A DNA stretch of 44,804 nt from Hymenopellis radicata (GCA_015501595.1 JADNRX010000422.1:1-44804), one strand, 5' to 3'. Positions 1-12,190 are shown, counted from the first letter of the stretch. Numbers and translations: made by a program. Notes: generated from the sequence alone by a model not told the origin.

Positions 1-162
1 GATGACAAGTCTTACGGGCGTGGCGTCTTGGATCTGTTGTGTCCAGCGTTAGGTCTGGCTGATCCGGAGCTCGTTCTTGATGAGAGTGTCAGTGCGTCGA
101 GGTATGTTTTCTAGGTTGTTTACTTCATTGATACGGACTGACTTGCATAAAGTATTGAGTGA
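1..162 (+). CDS. DUF7223-type secreted protein, 3' end only (partial at window edge)
   Basis: The gene enters from the left edge. Exon bases 1-101 are followed by an intron at 102-152 (GTATGT donor, AAAG acceptor) and a last exon at 153-162 that ends in TGA. The tail reads GRGVLDLLCPALGL, then DESVSAS, and after splicing ends Ser-Ser-Ile-Glu. I identify it by its match to the end of the complete gene at 33365-35943 on the opposite strand, which has the same motif order, the same last intron position and the same Ser-Ile-Glu-stop ending. Function is unknown. The family, as I recall it, is secreted and fungus-specific; only the last ~37 codons are visible here, so the name rests on the paralogue. 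Confidence 0.6.
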
Positions 163-589
163 TTCTCCTCGCTTTGGGCGGCCCTACTTTATCTATGAAC
201 TTTCGAAATTTCTGGACAGGGCCGTTAGTTATTCCCCTTCAATTAAGTAGTTCCTTCTTTTCCCGGGATTCGGCATGAAATGTACAATCCTTTCGTCTGA
301 ACAATGAATAGGAAGACAGGCTTCAAATGATCATAGGAGGATTCAACACGAGGCGCCGGGGTCTTTGATATCTTTCATTTGGTAGGAAGGAAGGAAGGAA
401 GTATATTACTCAGCTGGGTACCGAAGGCACTAGTGCTCTTTCATAAGTTAAACGAAGGGCATTTATCAAGGGACACCACACCAACTCTTCTTTTCGTGAA
501 TCTTTCGGAGTCTTAACGATCACTTGGCGCCTTCACCCTAGCGAGCCGCTTGGGCCGTGTCAAGCAAAGATTCTCGTGTGGCCTCATCA
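163..589. other. Spacer between the DUF7223 3' end and the left duplication arm
   Basis: No gene is evident. Up to about base 330 the spacer still resembles the bases downstream of the second DUF7223-type gene (33180-33365, reverse complement), for example the shared stretch AGGAAGACAGGC. After that the similarity is lost. A short GGAA run lies near 387-401. The match to the right arm (near 27503) begins at about 590. Confidence 0.5.
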
Positions 590-722
590 ACAACGGGAAG
601 GTCGCAGAAAACATCACATGATTCATGGAAGGGTCTTTGTCCCTGTATTGCCACTGGTATCGCACTTGAACATCAACCATCACTCCTGCTCTCGGTCATG
701 AAGCTGATCAGACACTACGGTA

Positions 723-2243
723 TTGTTCCCATCGGTCAGGACACTCTTCTTGTTCTCCAAGGTGACGTCTGACATCCCGCTAGTCGCGAAGCCCGATAAT
801 CCTTCAGTGGCGCAAACACCTTCTATTAAGGAAGACGAGGACGAAACGGATGACGCCGCGCCTGATGACGAACCCGACTGCGGTGACAGAGAGGACAAAG
901 AGCGCGCCAGGACAGAAGACGAACTACGGATAACGCTGGCGCGTCTTGAAGATCTATGGGAAGACATCAGCACGCAGAAGGATTACATCGAGCAGCTGGA
1001 GTTCGAAGAAGGGTGTCTCAAACTCGACTTATGGGATGCCAACCGGTCGCTTAACAAATTGGAGGTTGCCAAAGTGGAGGACACAGAAAATCGCCGAGCC
1101 CATCTGCGGGATGCAGAAGAGGTTCTGCGTGCATCTTGGCCGCTCTTCTACGATCTCTACGCGGTCTATGAAACTGGCCTAGCATCAGCGACCAAGCTAG
1201 ACGACGATGCCAGACGTCTGTACGGCGCATACCTGGGTTTCCAGAAGGAAATCAAGACGCTGCTCAACGACACTCGCGCCTTTCAAAAGATTACGAGAGA
1301 TGGGTTGAAACGCCAGGCGATCCGAGTCCAGGAACTCCAACATTTCAAGGCCCTTGCGAACCTTCGAGTTCAACAGGAAAACGCAGCTCGTCAAGATGTC
1401 CTTCTTGTGGATATCGAGCAGAAGAAATTTGACGAGTTTGTCGCCACTCGATCTGCAGATTTGGAGGGTAGGGAAAGAGAGTTGCGGACGAGGGAGGCGG
1501 AGATCAAAGCCCGAGAGGCAGAACTCGAAAACCGGAAGAAGGTCCTCGCAGGCAAGCAGCATGCATCACAGTCGTCTGTACCCGAGCTGGAGGCACGCGC
1601 AGTCGCCGCAGAAACGGAGGTATCTCGTCTCAGCGCCGAGAGAGATTGCCTGCAGGATAAACGCGCCCACGGTAACCGGAGGGAACTCGAAGAGGAAGTG
1701 GACAGGTTGACGTGGAGGGTGGCCACTACGGTAAAGGAAGAAACGAAGCTGAAGAAGCGATCGAAGAGGATGGAGACGGAAATCCCTTTAACGGAAAAGC
1801 GGACGGACGTGTGGAAGCGCTTGATCGAATACGACAGGCCACTGTTCGAAACCAACGCGGCACATGTGGCCTACATGAGTACCAAGCTGGTTATCCTGCA
1901 GGTTGAACAAGATATCGAGACGGGGAAGCTGAAGGAAGCGCAGGCGCTGCTGGACTCTGCAGAGGACAAGCTGGAAAAGTTCAAAGGGGAGGCGCGCCAG
2001 CACGAAGTCTTGATGGGGCAGAGAAAGGGATGGCATTTCAAGATGAAGGAGGAGCAGATCAAGCTGGACACGGCGCTATCGCAGACGAAGGACGCCAAGA
2101 AGAAGGTGAAGGGGATGCAGGCTATAGATGAGAAACAGTCGCTGGCGTCGTGCGGGACAACGTTGGAATTGCGAGTCGAGATTGCCGAGCTGGTGTCTGA
2201 GCTAAACATGCTCGAGGAGAAACTGGAGCTTTACGAGCGTTGA
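723..2243 (+). CDS. Coiled-coil protein (left copy), 5' end unresolved
   Basis: The open frame covers about 500 residues and is almost entirely charged heptad-type sequence: runs such as RERELRTREAEIKAREAELE and EELEEEVDRLTWRV are typical of long coiled coils. An acidic low-complexity stretch (EDEDETDDAAPDDEPD) precedes it. No family is recognised and no enzyme motif is seen; a structural or scaffold role is an inference. The frame has no convincing ATG. The right copy differs by one base just upstream, at CTCCAA(A)GGTGACG, which would not matter if an intron ended at CAAG before GTGACGTCT (about 762). A short upstream exon supplying the ATG is therefore likely, but I could not place it. The gene converges on the hydrolase at 2286, with 42 bp between stops. 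Confidence 0.75.
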   Translation: MFPSVRTLFLFSKVTSDIPLVAKPDNPSVAQTPSIKEDEDETDDAAPDDEPDCGDREDKERARTEDELRITLARLEDLWEDISTQKDYIEQLEFEEGCLKLDLWDANRSLNKLEVAKVEDTENRRAHLRDAEEVLRASWPLFYDLYAVYETGLASATKLDDDARRLYGAYLGFQKEIKTLLNDTRAFQKITRDGLKRQAIRVQELQHFKALANLRVQQENAARQDVLLVDIEQKKFDEFVATRSADLEGRERELRTREAEIKAREAELENRKKVLAGKQHASQSSVPELEARAVAAETEVSRLSAERDCLQDKRAHGNRRELEEEVDRLTWRVATTVKEETKLKKRSKRMETEIPLTEKRTDVWKRLIEYDRPLFETNAAHVAYMSTKLVILQVEQDIETGKLKEAQALLDSAEDKLEKFKGEARQHEVLMGQRKGWHFKMKEEQIKLDTALSQTKDAKKKVKGMQAIDEKQSLASCGTTLELRVEIAELVSELNMLEEKLELYER

Positions 2244-2285
2244 TACTGCGAATAGCGAAAGAAATGTATTACACTGCCATCAAAT

Positions 2286-3541
2286 TTAAACCGCTATTTC
2301 AAAACCTGCAGCAAACCAATCAATGACTTTGAGCGTAAGCGGTCCTATCCGCGGCTTCTGCAACAGCTGTAGCAAAGGAAGTGAAAAGTCATAGATAAGG
2401 CTGTCGTGTAGTCCGCCATCGTCCACCAGGAAAGTAACATCCACCCCGTAATCGCCAACGCAGATCTCATGGAACTGCTTATGAGCATCGGCCATCCCCT
2501 CCTTGCTGCCCGAGGTCAAGAGCATTCGGTTAACAACATCGTCCATCCCGATGTACCATCCCTTCGGAGCGTTCATGGCGTCGACATACGGAAGATCTGT
2601 CGGAGGAACATCTTTGAGAAAAAGACGACCCCAAGACAGTAGTGATTTGCTACTGATCACGTCGTACTGATCTTTACCGTCTTCATCGCTAGGGCAGACC
2701 CACGGCGACATGAGAAATACGCCAGCGAAACGGAGATCACGAGGAAGAGGTGGCACGGCCGGAAGCGGGTGAAGGATGTGGGAGATCAGTTGGACAAGGA
2801 TGTTACCACCTGCAGATTCGCCCGCTATCTGCAGACATGATGGCTTCACACCAGATTCGAGCAGGAATGCAATGGCGTCGCGGGCTGCACGTAAGTGGTC
2901 GGGGTATTTTCCATCGGGGTATAGTTCTAGATGAGATGACCGTCAGAGAGTCCGACACGTTCGAAGGGCCACGAGACGTACTGTAAGCCAGGAAGACCAT
3001 ACCAACGGGCACGTCTTTCGCGTGTAGCTCCGAGCAGACATGGTGCCAGAACGCGATCGCAAAGTCGGATATTGGAAAGACGAAGCCGCCGCCTATCATA
3101 TACTTATTTGTCAACTCGAGCACCATGGACGCGTTGAATGAACAAACCATGGATATATAGAATGACCCTGTCCAGCTGTTTCGGTCCCATCCATAGGAGG
3201 TTCGCACCGGACGGTAGTTCCTCAACCGTAATCGTTATCTTATGGCGTCTAGTCCATTTCTTTAGGATCCCAAATGTGTCCGGTTGCAACCATTGAATTT
3301 GGTTGTACGTTAAATGGTCGGTGAAGTACCGAGAAAAGCTTTCGGTAACAATTCGCGTCCATGGCTTGGAGGTAGTAATGTTAAGGGTTAGCTTCCAGAC
3401 AATGTGAAAAGCTACATGATAGTTAGAACAATCTTGCACATCGTACATATACGCACGTAGAAGGATGATCCAGAAACCAATGGTGAGCTTTTCGAAAACC
3501 GTGGTTTCCGCGTATTTTAGCGGCTGGTGTTCACCCGTCAT
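2286..3541 (-). CDS. HSL-family alpha/beta hydrolase (left copy)
   Basis: This is a predicted serine esterase/lipase of the hormone-sensitive-lipase class. It starts at the ATG at 3541, with a hydrophobic stretch (TIGFWIILL) that may anchor it to a membrane. Three introns restore the family motifs. Splicing after YIHG joins it to GGFVFP, giving the HGGG oxyanion-hole motif; this intron has a normal GT donor here. A third intron joins FLAY to ELYPDGKYP. The nucleophile motif GESAGG follows, and near the C terminus GGLHD holds a candidate catalytic His; the acid may be in GSKEGMAD. The substrate is not predictable. It sits 205 bp downstream of the ART gene on the same strand, and the pair is duplicated together. 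Confidence 0.8.
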
Positions 3542-3745
3542 TAGTCGTCTCGCTAACGGGCGTCGTTATATGCATATCCAAACCATGGTGATGGTGGGAA
3601 GCAAAGCAACGTGACGCGACGTGCCTTTTTGTGGGCCGGAGCATTTGCTCCGATCATGCTTCAAGTTCGCGGTCAGGCTCAGCCAGTACTAAGTACACAG
3701 ACATCATAATTTCGAGAGGGCTAAACAAAGACTAGGGTAACGTCG

Positions 3746-5678
3746 CTACTCAATGTCATCGCAGTTCAGCTCGTCCGACACATAAATATTCCAGGGTTCT
3801 TGAAGCTCCTGGTAATTCAACTTTGGAAGGCTACCCGCCCTCGCAGGTATACACTCCTTCGCCCTTGAAACAGACCATATCAGAATTGGCGGAAGGAAGG
3901 AGCATCATCTGAACGTACTGTATACGGTCGAGGGTAGCCGGGGGAATCATCATCTGGTGGCCTGCGGCACTGGCGGGGCGAGTGGTACGAACTTGAGGTC
4001 CCAATTAGCAGACATCGCACACAATTAATGAAGATGGAACGCACGCTATGCGAAGCGAATGGCAGTGTCGTCTGAACCTTCACCAAAGGTGTTCGTAAGG
4101 AAGGTCTTCTGTTTCGCTTGTCTGTTCGGCCCATTACCGAGCAGCGCGTAAGGCCTCCAGATCTTCTTATAGTCGGTAACCCAGTCCGAATCGGCCTTCG
4201 AAGTGTCGACAGTCAAGACACATATGACAGGTTCGTACTCTCCTCCCTTGGCATGGACTTTCTCGGCAGCCGCAAGTGCATAGACCTGGGCGGTCTCGGC
4301 GTAACTCGCGACATATAGCCCATTCCCCAAGAGGACGGCATTTCCGTTGAAAGATTCTCTGCAACCGATGAGGGAAGGAAGTGGTTTCAGAAGAGGCAAC
4401 CTACTCTCGTGCTAGACCCCTACCAGCTTCTGTGGCTGCCAAATACTCGTCACCGTTAGCCTGCAATCAAGCATCGGTTAGGTTACATCGCCGGAGTTCA
4501 AAGTAAAAGGCACCTTGGTCGTTCCGTGGTATCCAATCGTGACCACCTCTCGTTTCTCAAAAGTCCGACTGGGCGTCAGGTCACGCGTGGTCTTTGTCGT
4601 TTTGCTGCCCTTGGGAGTTTTCATCGAATCCGTGTCCTTCGAGCTGCCTTTGGCGTTCTTAGAGGTCTTGCTTGACTTTGGCGGGTATGCCTTTGCCTGT
4701 TGTAGAATCGTATTAGATACGTATTCTGCATTCAAGAACGTGTAGCGTACCTTGTTGTCCAATTTGCAAACGGCTTTTGTCTACGCGGAACTAGGGATCC
4801 GAACCGTAACCGTATACGGTTACGGCCGTATACTTTACGGCGCATCACGGTTTGAAGCCGTCCCGGACCCGTAACCGTAAAGGTGCGTTCAAAACCACTT
4901 ACGGTACGGTTACGGGTAACCGTTACGGCGTCCATACGGGTGGGGGATTGGACTCTGGAGGCCGTGGCACGCCATCCAGACAATGAGGATTAGTTGGGGT
5001 AGTGATCTGAGGCAAAAAGAGGTAGGTGGAATGGCTGCAGCATGCTGTAGGGCACAATCTAGCGACGCCACACTGGTACGGGCACCTGCCACCCGTAACC
5101 CGTACCGGTCCCGTAACCGTATGGGGGCGCGTCACCAAGGCATACGGGACGGTACGGGTACCCGTACAACCCGTAACCGTAAGCCGTATTGTACGGTTAC
5201 GGTGCGGATCCCTACGCGGAACCATGAGAAAGGCAAACTCATTTCATGATGAGACTCGCCTTCTCGCTTCCTTTCCCGTCACCTTTCCCGCTACTACCGT
5301 TTCCCTTGCCGCCCTTCGAGCTACCACCTTTTCCGTTACCTTTCGCGCTACTACCGTTTCCCTTGCCACCCTTCGAGCTACCACCTTTCCCGTTGTTGCC
5401 ACCCTTCGCGGCGGTACCGCCTTTTGCGGTGGCCCCACGCTTTGTATTAAGAGTGCTCGCCTGATATGCTTTGAGCACAGAAGCGGGATATGAAGATCGT
5501 TCCAGACCCACCCTAGTTATATCGTTCTTCCCCGTTGCCTTTCCAACCCCAGCCTAATGATACTATTAGAAGCGCTATGAGAAGGAGACATGGAGGCGCT
5601 AACCTTCGTCGGGGCCGCGAAAATGGCCAAGAGTAAGCCGGCCAAGCAGAGGAGGAATACGAAACGTTTGGAGAACAT
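3746..5678 (-). pseudogene. Secreted ADP-ribosyltransferase-like gene, left copy, probably decaying
   Basis: The exon order matches the intact right copy at 22634-24082: signal-peptide exon (5678-5604), Gly/Lys/Ser-rich exon, Lys-rich exon with the YHGTT motif, core exon with GNGLYVASY, then a C-terminal exon ending DELNCDDIE. Three features argue for decay. A TAG at 4046-4048 replaces the Lys codon found in the right copy, just before the penultimate intron, and would remove about 70 residues. The second coding intron has a GC donor (GCGAGT) where the right copy has GTAAGT. The same intron holds a 423-bp hAT element. The exon beyond the stop is still well conserved, so decay is recent or the stop is bypassed. 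The Gly/Lys/Ser tract has one repeat unit more than the right copy. Confidence 0.6.
4784..5222. mobile_element. hAT-type MITE in an ART intron, 8-bp target duplication
   Basis: The element spans 4792-5214 (423 bp) and is flanked by the perfect 8-bp direct repeat CGCGGAAC at 4784-4791 and 5215-5222. The termini are inverted repeats starting TAGGGATCCG followed by ACCGTAACCGTA. Many subterminal copies of ACGGTTACGG and its complement resemble transposase-binding repeats. The undisturbed site exists in the right arm near 23033-23044, which shows directly that this is an insertion after the duplication. There is no coding capacity. It sits just upstream of the 3' splice site and leaves the TAG acceptor intact. 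Confidence 0.92.
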
Positions 5679-5945
5679 CGTATTGTTGGAGAAGGCGTTG
5701 AAGTGTACTGGTAAGTATAGAGGCTATTCGTTCGGGTTCGACCTGCGGGGCGCCATGAAAAACGCCTCTAACATGTCGCATTGGAGACTTACCAGCGATT
5801 TGAAGAAAGTATCCGGCCTGTGAAGGGGAATTCGTTTGCGATCAGAGGACGGTCCAATTTAAATCAACTCATACTTACCAGCGGTGAGAGGGTGCAAATA
5901 TCGAGAAGAGGATCAACCTGAAGAAGCATTGAGGAGGGAGGACGA

Positions 5946-5953
5946 CTTTTATA
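5946..5953 (-). promoter_or_regulatory. TATA box of the left ART copy
   Basis: Read on the minus strand it is TATAAAAG, about 270 bases before the ATG at 5678. The same box lies at 22359-22366 upstream of the right copy. Between box and ATG both copies keep two conserved GTAAGT...CAG intron signatures, so the 5' leader appears to be spliced. Confidence 0.55.
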
Positions 5954-6197
5954 CGTCTTCACCATCATGTCGTCGCCGAGAAACAGATTTCCCGTATATG
6001 CAAGTAGACCTTGCCATCGGTGTTGAGAGAGACCGTCGCGTGTTAATCCGCCATCTCCTAGCCACGTCTCATCCTCCGTACTGAAGCATATGTAACCACG
6101 GCGACAGGATGATGTTCACTGTTCTTCGCGACAAGGATGCGTCACAGTTACTACGGCCAGCGGGGGTGAGTAGGGAACGTCGACCCTTCAATGTCAG

Positions 6198-7390
6198 GAT
6201 GCCTGGTTCTCGTTCCAGACCGTGATGATTATCAGCGCTCGCAGATGATGGTGCGTGTGGGGTAGGAGACTCGGAGCGAGCGCTAGTATGGCCGTGGAGA
6301 CCGTTGCGGTTGACCAGAATCTAAGGCGCCGAGTCTACTTTCGCAATGCTCTCCATATTCCAGTCCGTGATATCGGCGAGTCTTTAGGCAAAGAGGAGTA
6401 TGACTTATAACCGTACGTTCGGAGGTCCACCACTAAGAGACGATCGTGAGTATCCCATCGTCTCCGTTGAGTCGGTTTACGAGACTAGGTCCACCAGCGT
6501 ACTCAGAGATGATGGTGGGTGGGAAAGCGGCGGATCAACCTTTTTCCGGCCAAACCTCGGCTTGCTTCTTGCTTCCATCTTCAACTTACTGTCTCTACTT
6601 CTGCATTCCCCCGACTCTGTACATAAAAGGGCTATATCACGTACTACTGTGCCGTCAAAGAAACGTTGCTCTGGGTTTATCTTGCAGAAGGCTCTTCCAC
6701 CTACACTGCCACTCCCGAATTCGCGATTCATCAATGGTCTTGTCTAAGCGCGATTGGAAAATCTTGCCCTCCTTGCTACCAGCCTCCGAAGCATGACGAC
6801 ACTTCGCTGATCCAGCAGTTTCCTATTCTTTTTCCTCTCAGTGTTGCTCGTCTTGGACATGCTTCTGATAGCAGCGCCTCGTCCAAAGCAATGTTCATAG
6901 CCACAACTCGGTTTTACACGAGACCGTCGACTCGAGTCTACATGCCCAGAGACGACATTTACACGGAAAAGGACATGCGCCCATTCCTTCCCCGAGTTCG
7001 TCACGGTTGACCGTTCTCAATCTCATCTGTTACCTCCCAGTAGGTTTCTCGGACCTTCCCCGCCTGGGCTACCTAGCCCATCGTACTTCTTGAAGGTATT
7101 AACGTGCGTCTCTTCCCTATTCGCAGCTCTTAACAACCAACTCAGTCGCCGGGACTAATAGGTTGCCCGCGATGCATCGGAACTGCTCCTTCTCGCCTGC
7201 ATCAGATACTAAGTTCGCCGTCGCTGTCGTCGCATCTTCTGTGGGCAAGGCGACAACGTACTTCACTGCTTCTGTTATCGTCATCGCTGTCAAGTGAACC
7301 CCCGAGGTAAATTCGCTCCACAAGCTTTAACCCATCATAGTCTATGCGACGTTGGGGTGGAATATGCATTGAGAGTAAGTCCCTGTCACA
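6198..7390. other. Gene-poor stretch, possible relic ORFs only
   Basis: I see no gene I can support. A TATA-like TACATAAAAG near 6620 is followed by open but unrecognisable frames (for example 6666-7010 plus strand, and 7117-7323 minus strand). None has a motif, a paralogue in the window or a convincing intron structure. Confidence 0.4.
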
Positions 7391-7719
7391 ATGGGAAGTT
7401 CCATTGACTTGAAGGAGGTGGAGGAGGAGCAGGATTACGAGAGGTGGGTGATTTCACTTTGATGTGAGGATTGGAGTTTATGGTGTTCGCCCTATAGCGT
7501 CTTGAAGCCATGTAGCAGGACTGTAGATGTTGAGATGGCTCGTCATTTCGATTTATCCCTTCAGAATGTAAGTAGTATCAGATACACTTATTGTCGATAA
7601 CATGACGTCTGCTCCGTTGGACCGCTATGATACAGTCAAAACTGTGCACTGTAGTAGTACTAAAGAATATGAGATCGATGATAATGGGAGCCCGGAGCAA
7701 AAGGTTCAGACACTGGTAA
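7391..7719 (+). CDS. Possible small unknown gene ending at a MITE
   Basis: An ATG at 7391 opens a frame that continues through two plausible introns: 7444-7497 (GTGGGT...CTATAG) and one starting at 7568 (GTAAGT) with an acceptor near 7634. The product would be about 65 residues, beginning MGSSIDLKEVEEEQDYESV and continuing LKPCSRTVDVEMARHFDLS. No family is recognised. The TAA stop (7717-7719) is inside the 8-bp target duplication of the hAT-type MITE that follows, so the gene may be a 3'-truncated fragment. Confidence is low; the case rests on good frame continuity across splice sites. Confidence 0.33.
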
Positions 7720-8031
7720 TAGGGTGGTGAAGTAAACCCTAGGTTTTGATACACCTCGGGTTTACTGCGGTTAGTAACAGTATTGATACGGTATTGAAAC
7801 CTCGGCCAAGGTATCAGTACAGTTTCGATACCGACACGTGATCATTTCACGTGACGGCGCGCTGGCGCTTAGAGAGGCTAAGATTGGTGGGACAAGGGCG
7901 GGATGGGGGCGGCAAGCCGCTGCGCCACATCACGTGTCCAAAACACGTGCCGGTATCGAAACTAGGGCCTCCCAGGGGGTCGGTATTGATACCGTTACTA
8001 ACACCCCCGGAAGGTTTACTGCGCCACCCTA
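7712..8031. mobile_element. hAT-type MITE (TAGGGTGG family), copy 1
   Basis: The element spans 7720-8031 (312 bp). Termini are imperfect inverted repeats, TAGGGTGGTGAAGTAAAC against TAGGGTGGCGCAGTAAAC. The left target duplication is ACTGGTAA (7712-7719). The right one begins ACTGGTA at 8032 and is completed by A after the second MITE, which inserted within it. Internal palindromes centred on CACGTG (CACGTGATCA...CACGTG) are shared with other family members. A second full copy lies at 37101-37440 and a half copy at 11760. Confidence 0.88.
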
Positions 8032-8036
8032 ACTGG

Positions 8037-8296
8037 TACTGTACTCTTTCGACCAGATCTTCACGGGGTGTGACGCATTATGCCACATCTTCACCCATGA
8101 AGATCTTCATTAGGGCCAAAAACTACGGGTATTTCCTTATTAGGACTGCCCGCCGTTAGGCGGGCCGAAAAAAATTCCCATTTTTGGCCACCTGAGCCTC
8201 GAAAAGCATGCTGTGACGCGCTATGCAATATCCAGATCTTCACTTCACGAGGGTCCGTGACGTGTTATGTGAATTACCGGTCGAAAGAGTACAGTA
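8037..8296. mobile_element. TA-target MITE (CTGTACC family), copy 1
   Basis: The element spans 8039-8294 (256 bp) with TA on both sides. Its inverted termini are CTGTACTCTTTCGACC and GGTCGAAAGAGTACAG. A central GGCGGGC-type hairpin (around 8150) is followed by an A-run. The same design and length recur in the element inside the right hydrolase intron (24382-24634). The TA duplication suggests a Tc1/mariner-like parent, which is not in the window. It lies 49 bp beyond the 3' end of a tRNA-Asp gene and splits the target duplication of the hAT-type MITE next to it. Confidence 0.88.
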
Positions 8297-8343
8297 ATGC
8301 CAGCAATGCGGACCAAAAAAATAGTATATGATTCATATTCAAG

Positions 8344-8434
8344 CTCTCTGACTGGGAGTCGAACCCAGCTTTCGCGCGGATGTGGTGCTTCAGAGTATGA
8401 CAGGCGCGTGTACTAACCGATATACTATCAGAGA
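8344..8434 (-). tRNA. tRNA-Asp(GTC), intron-containing, copy 1
   Basis: Acceptor arms TCTCTGA and TCAGAGA pair fully. The D-arm reads TAGTATATCGGTTAGTA, the T-arm GGGTTCGACTCCC. The anticodon stem CGCGC/GCGCG encloses CTGTCA, then a 19-base intron after position 37, then C. The anticodon is therefore GTC. A run of seven T follows within 25 bases downstream as a Pol III terminator. The intron differs in sequence from those of the two plus-strand copies, while the mature parts are nearly identical. Confidence 0.9.
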
Positions 8435-9340
8435 TGCATTACTCTTCACGCAGTGCATCACATATGTGGCGTACAACCTCTTCGAAGACCTCATTTCGTT
8501 CCACGACAAATACGAGTTGCTCGACGCGCGTATGAGCGCGAAATTGGTAGGCGGAATAAAGTTGACGGTCCTCGGCATGCACATCCCGGGAGTGCCCGTT
8601 TCATCACACGCCAAGTCAGCTCTTCTGATCCCACGCGAAGAGGCTTTTCGCGTGCAACACCTTGACGTAACGCTAAGAAGAATATCGATGGGGCTGTCGT
8701 TTACTCCACAACATAGTACCAAGAAGACATCGTTGAATTGCCTACCGTCGAACGCGACCAGCCTCCACCCTCACAACCAAAGGATAGACACGTATCAGCA
8801 AACTATTCTTCATTCACGCTCTATTAATAACGCCCCAAATGATGGACGCCAAGACAGGAGGGGCGCGAGGTTATTAGGAGAGTACGCGACGGGCTTCCTG
8901 GGGAGGTCCGCTGACCCAGTGTTAGGAGAGAAGAGTGATTGCGTTTAGTGATTGATGGAATGCGGTCTTCCGTCTGTGGATGACTGTGGACAGTTGAGCA
9001 AAGATATGTCTGCCTTTTGGGGTGTACCTGCGCATAACATTATAACATCCCGTGGAGGAGTCCAGACTCGATTATCGGCTCCCCGCGCGGGGTGCGGGGC
9101 AGAGTGGGGAATGAAAACACTTCCGCCGATAATGGAATCATGTTGCCTGTTTGTTGGGCTAGTTCCAGCCTGGTTCTAGCTGCTCTGGACGATAGTATTG
9201 ACGACGATGGACGCTAGTACGGTGGTCGTAAGGCGGACCGTGATGCAACTCGCGTTCATCGATAGCAGCTTAATCCCGGGGGTGGAGTAATTTGAAATGC
9301 GGATGTCTCAACCGGGAGGAACACAAACGCGTGACCGGGT
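8435..9340. other. Gene-free stretch upstream of ALDH
   Basis: Open frames exist on both strands (for example 8382-8948 plus), but they overlap the tRNA gene, carry no motif and show no paralogue or splice structure. A GC-rich palindrome CCCCGCGCGGGG lies near 9080. I see no supportable gene. Confidence 0.4.
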
Positions 9341-9348
9341 GACGGACA

Positions 9349-9356
9349 TATATAAG
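9349..9356 (+). promoter_or_regulatory. TATA box of the ALDH gene
   Basis: ATATATAAGG about 60 bases upstream of the ATG at 9411, followed by a pyrimidine-rich stretch (CTATCTGTCTCTCTC) that suits a fungal transcription start. Confidence 0.6.
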
Positions 9357-9410
9357 GACCTTCCCTAGCCAGGACTAACTTTATCTATCTGTCTCTCTCA
9401 TACACCGACA

Positions 9411-11220
<1,810 letters not shown>

Positions 11221-11619
11221 ATGAATACTAAGCATGAACGACGAGGAAATTTTAACATTATGTATGGATATCGCAATGTACATTACGCACGACTGATTGA
11301 TTTAAATATGACAATGAACGTTGTACGACTTCTTTTCGTTTGGCGAGTATGATGCTATTGAATTTTTCCTTTCCTTGGTTGCTTCTGCTTTTGAGGCTTC
11401 CATTAGATTGGTTGAGCGGATTTCCATGAATTGGGACCTGGCGCCTCTCAATCAGCGGGCAGGTGCTCATCGACCTGCAGACTCGAACGAGGTACTTCAG
11501 CTAGGGCTCACTGAAGACAAATTACGGTGTGCAACTCGCCATCACCTGAAGAGCGTTAGATCATTTATTTTGTGCCACGGATCCACGGGCCGTGAAAGGC
11601 TCAAGGTCTGAATCCACCA

Positions 11620-11711
11620 TCTCTGATAGTATATCGGTTAGTACACGCGCCTGTCATGCGTAATTGAGGCAAGGTGCGCGCGAAAGCTGGGTTCGACTCC
11701 CAGTCAGAGAG
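11620..11711 (+). tRNA. tRNA-Asp(GTC), intron-containing, copy 2
   Basis: It has the same acceptor, D and T arms as the minus-strand copy at 8344. The anticodon loop CTGTCA is interrupted by an intron of about 19-20 bases (TGCGTAATTGAGGCAAGGT) before the GCGCG stem. A T5 terminator follows at about 11734. Confidence 0.9.
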
Positions 11712-11759
11712 ATGTGGGCGTGGCATCTAATAGTTTTTATGCACATTGTCATTTTTGGT

Positions 11760-11930
11760 TAGGATGGCGCAGTAAACCTCCCGGGGGTGTTAGTAACGGT
11801 ATTGATACCGACGCCCCGGGAGGCCATGGTTTTGAAACCGGTTTCGTGTCTAAACACGCGATGTTGCGCCACGCCACGCCCCCATCCCGCCTTTGTCCTG
11901 CCGCTCTCAGCTTCTCCCTGCGCCAGCGTG
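11760..11930. mobile_element. hAT-type MITE (TAGGGTGG family), 5' half only
   Basis: It starts TAGGATGGCGCAGTAAACC and runs on with GGGGGTGTTAGTAACGG as in the other copies. It keeps the CCCCATCCCGCCTTTGTCC and CAGCTTCTCC parts, then loses similarity at about 11925, before the second terminus. It begins 48 bp beyond the 3' end of tRNA-Asp copy 2. Confidence 0.75.
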
Positions 11931-12190
11931 AGAATGAGAAGTTGTGATATCCTCCTCTGCCAAACAAGTGACTAAGGACAAAGCGCCTCGTTGAAATGAG
12001 TATGATGCCATTGAATTGTTGGTTCCTAGGTGCTAGCCTATCGACTTGAAGACTCGAACGGGATACTACTGACTTCAGCTAGGGCCTAATGAACACATAT
12101 TACGGTTTACAACTCGCCACCTGAAGCGCACTTGGGTGGTTCTGAGATCATGACGCCCGGGCCGTCAAAAATTCCATGTCGATTCATTCA

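Larger units (their letters stand above)
590..6197 (+). repeat. Left arm of a large inverted duplication
   Basis: This segment is the reverse complement of about 22082-27503. It carries the same three genes with the same exon structure. Coding parts are close to identical, while the outer part beyond the ART promoter (about 5990-6197) is much more diverged but still alignable. The arm is longer than its partner mainly because of a 423-bp hAT insertion at 4792-5214. The outer boundary is sharp near 590; the inner boundary fades near 6197. Confidence 0.85.

Noticed and set aside
1391..1855. Long minus-strand Ser-rich frame opposite the coiled-coil gene
   Set aside because: It is a codon-bias shadow of the coiled-coil frame; the mirrored frame in the right copy is broken.
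8382..8948. 188-codon plus-strand frame
   Set aside because: It overlaps the tRNA-Asp gene, has no motif or splice structure, and its composition looks like chance open sequence.
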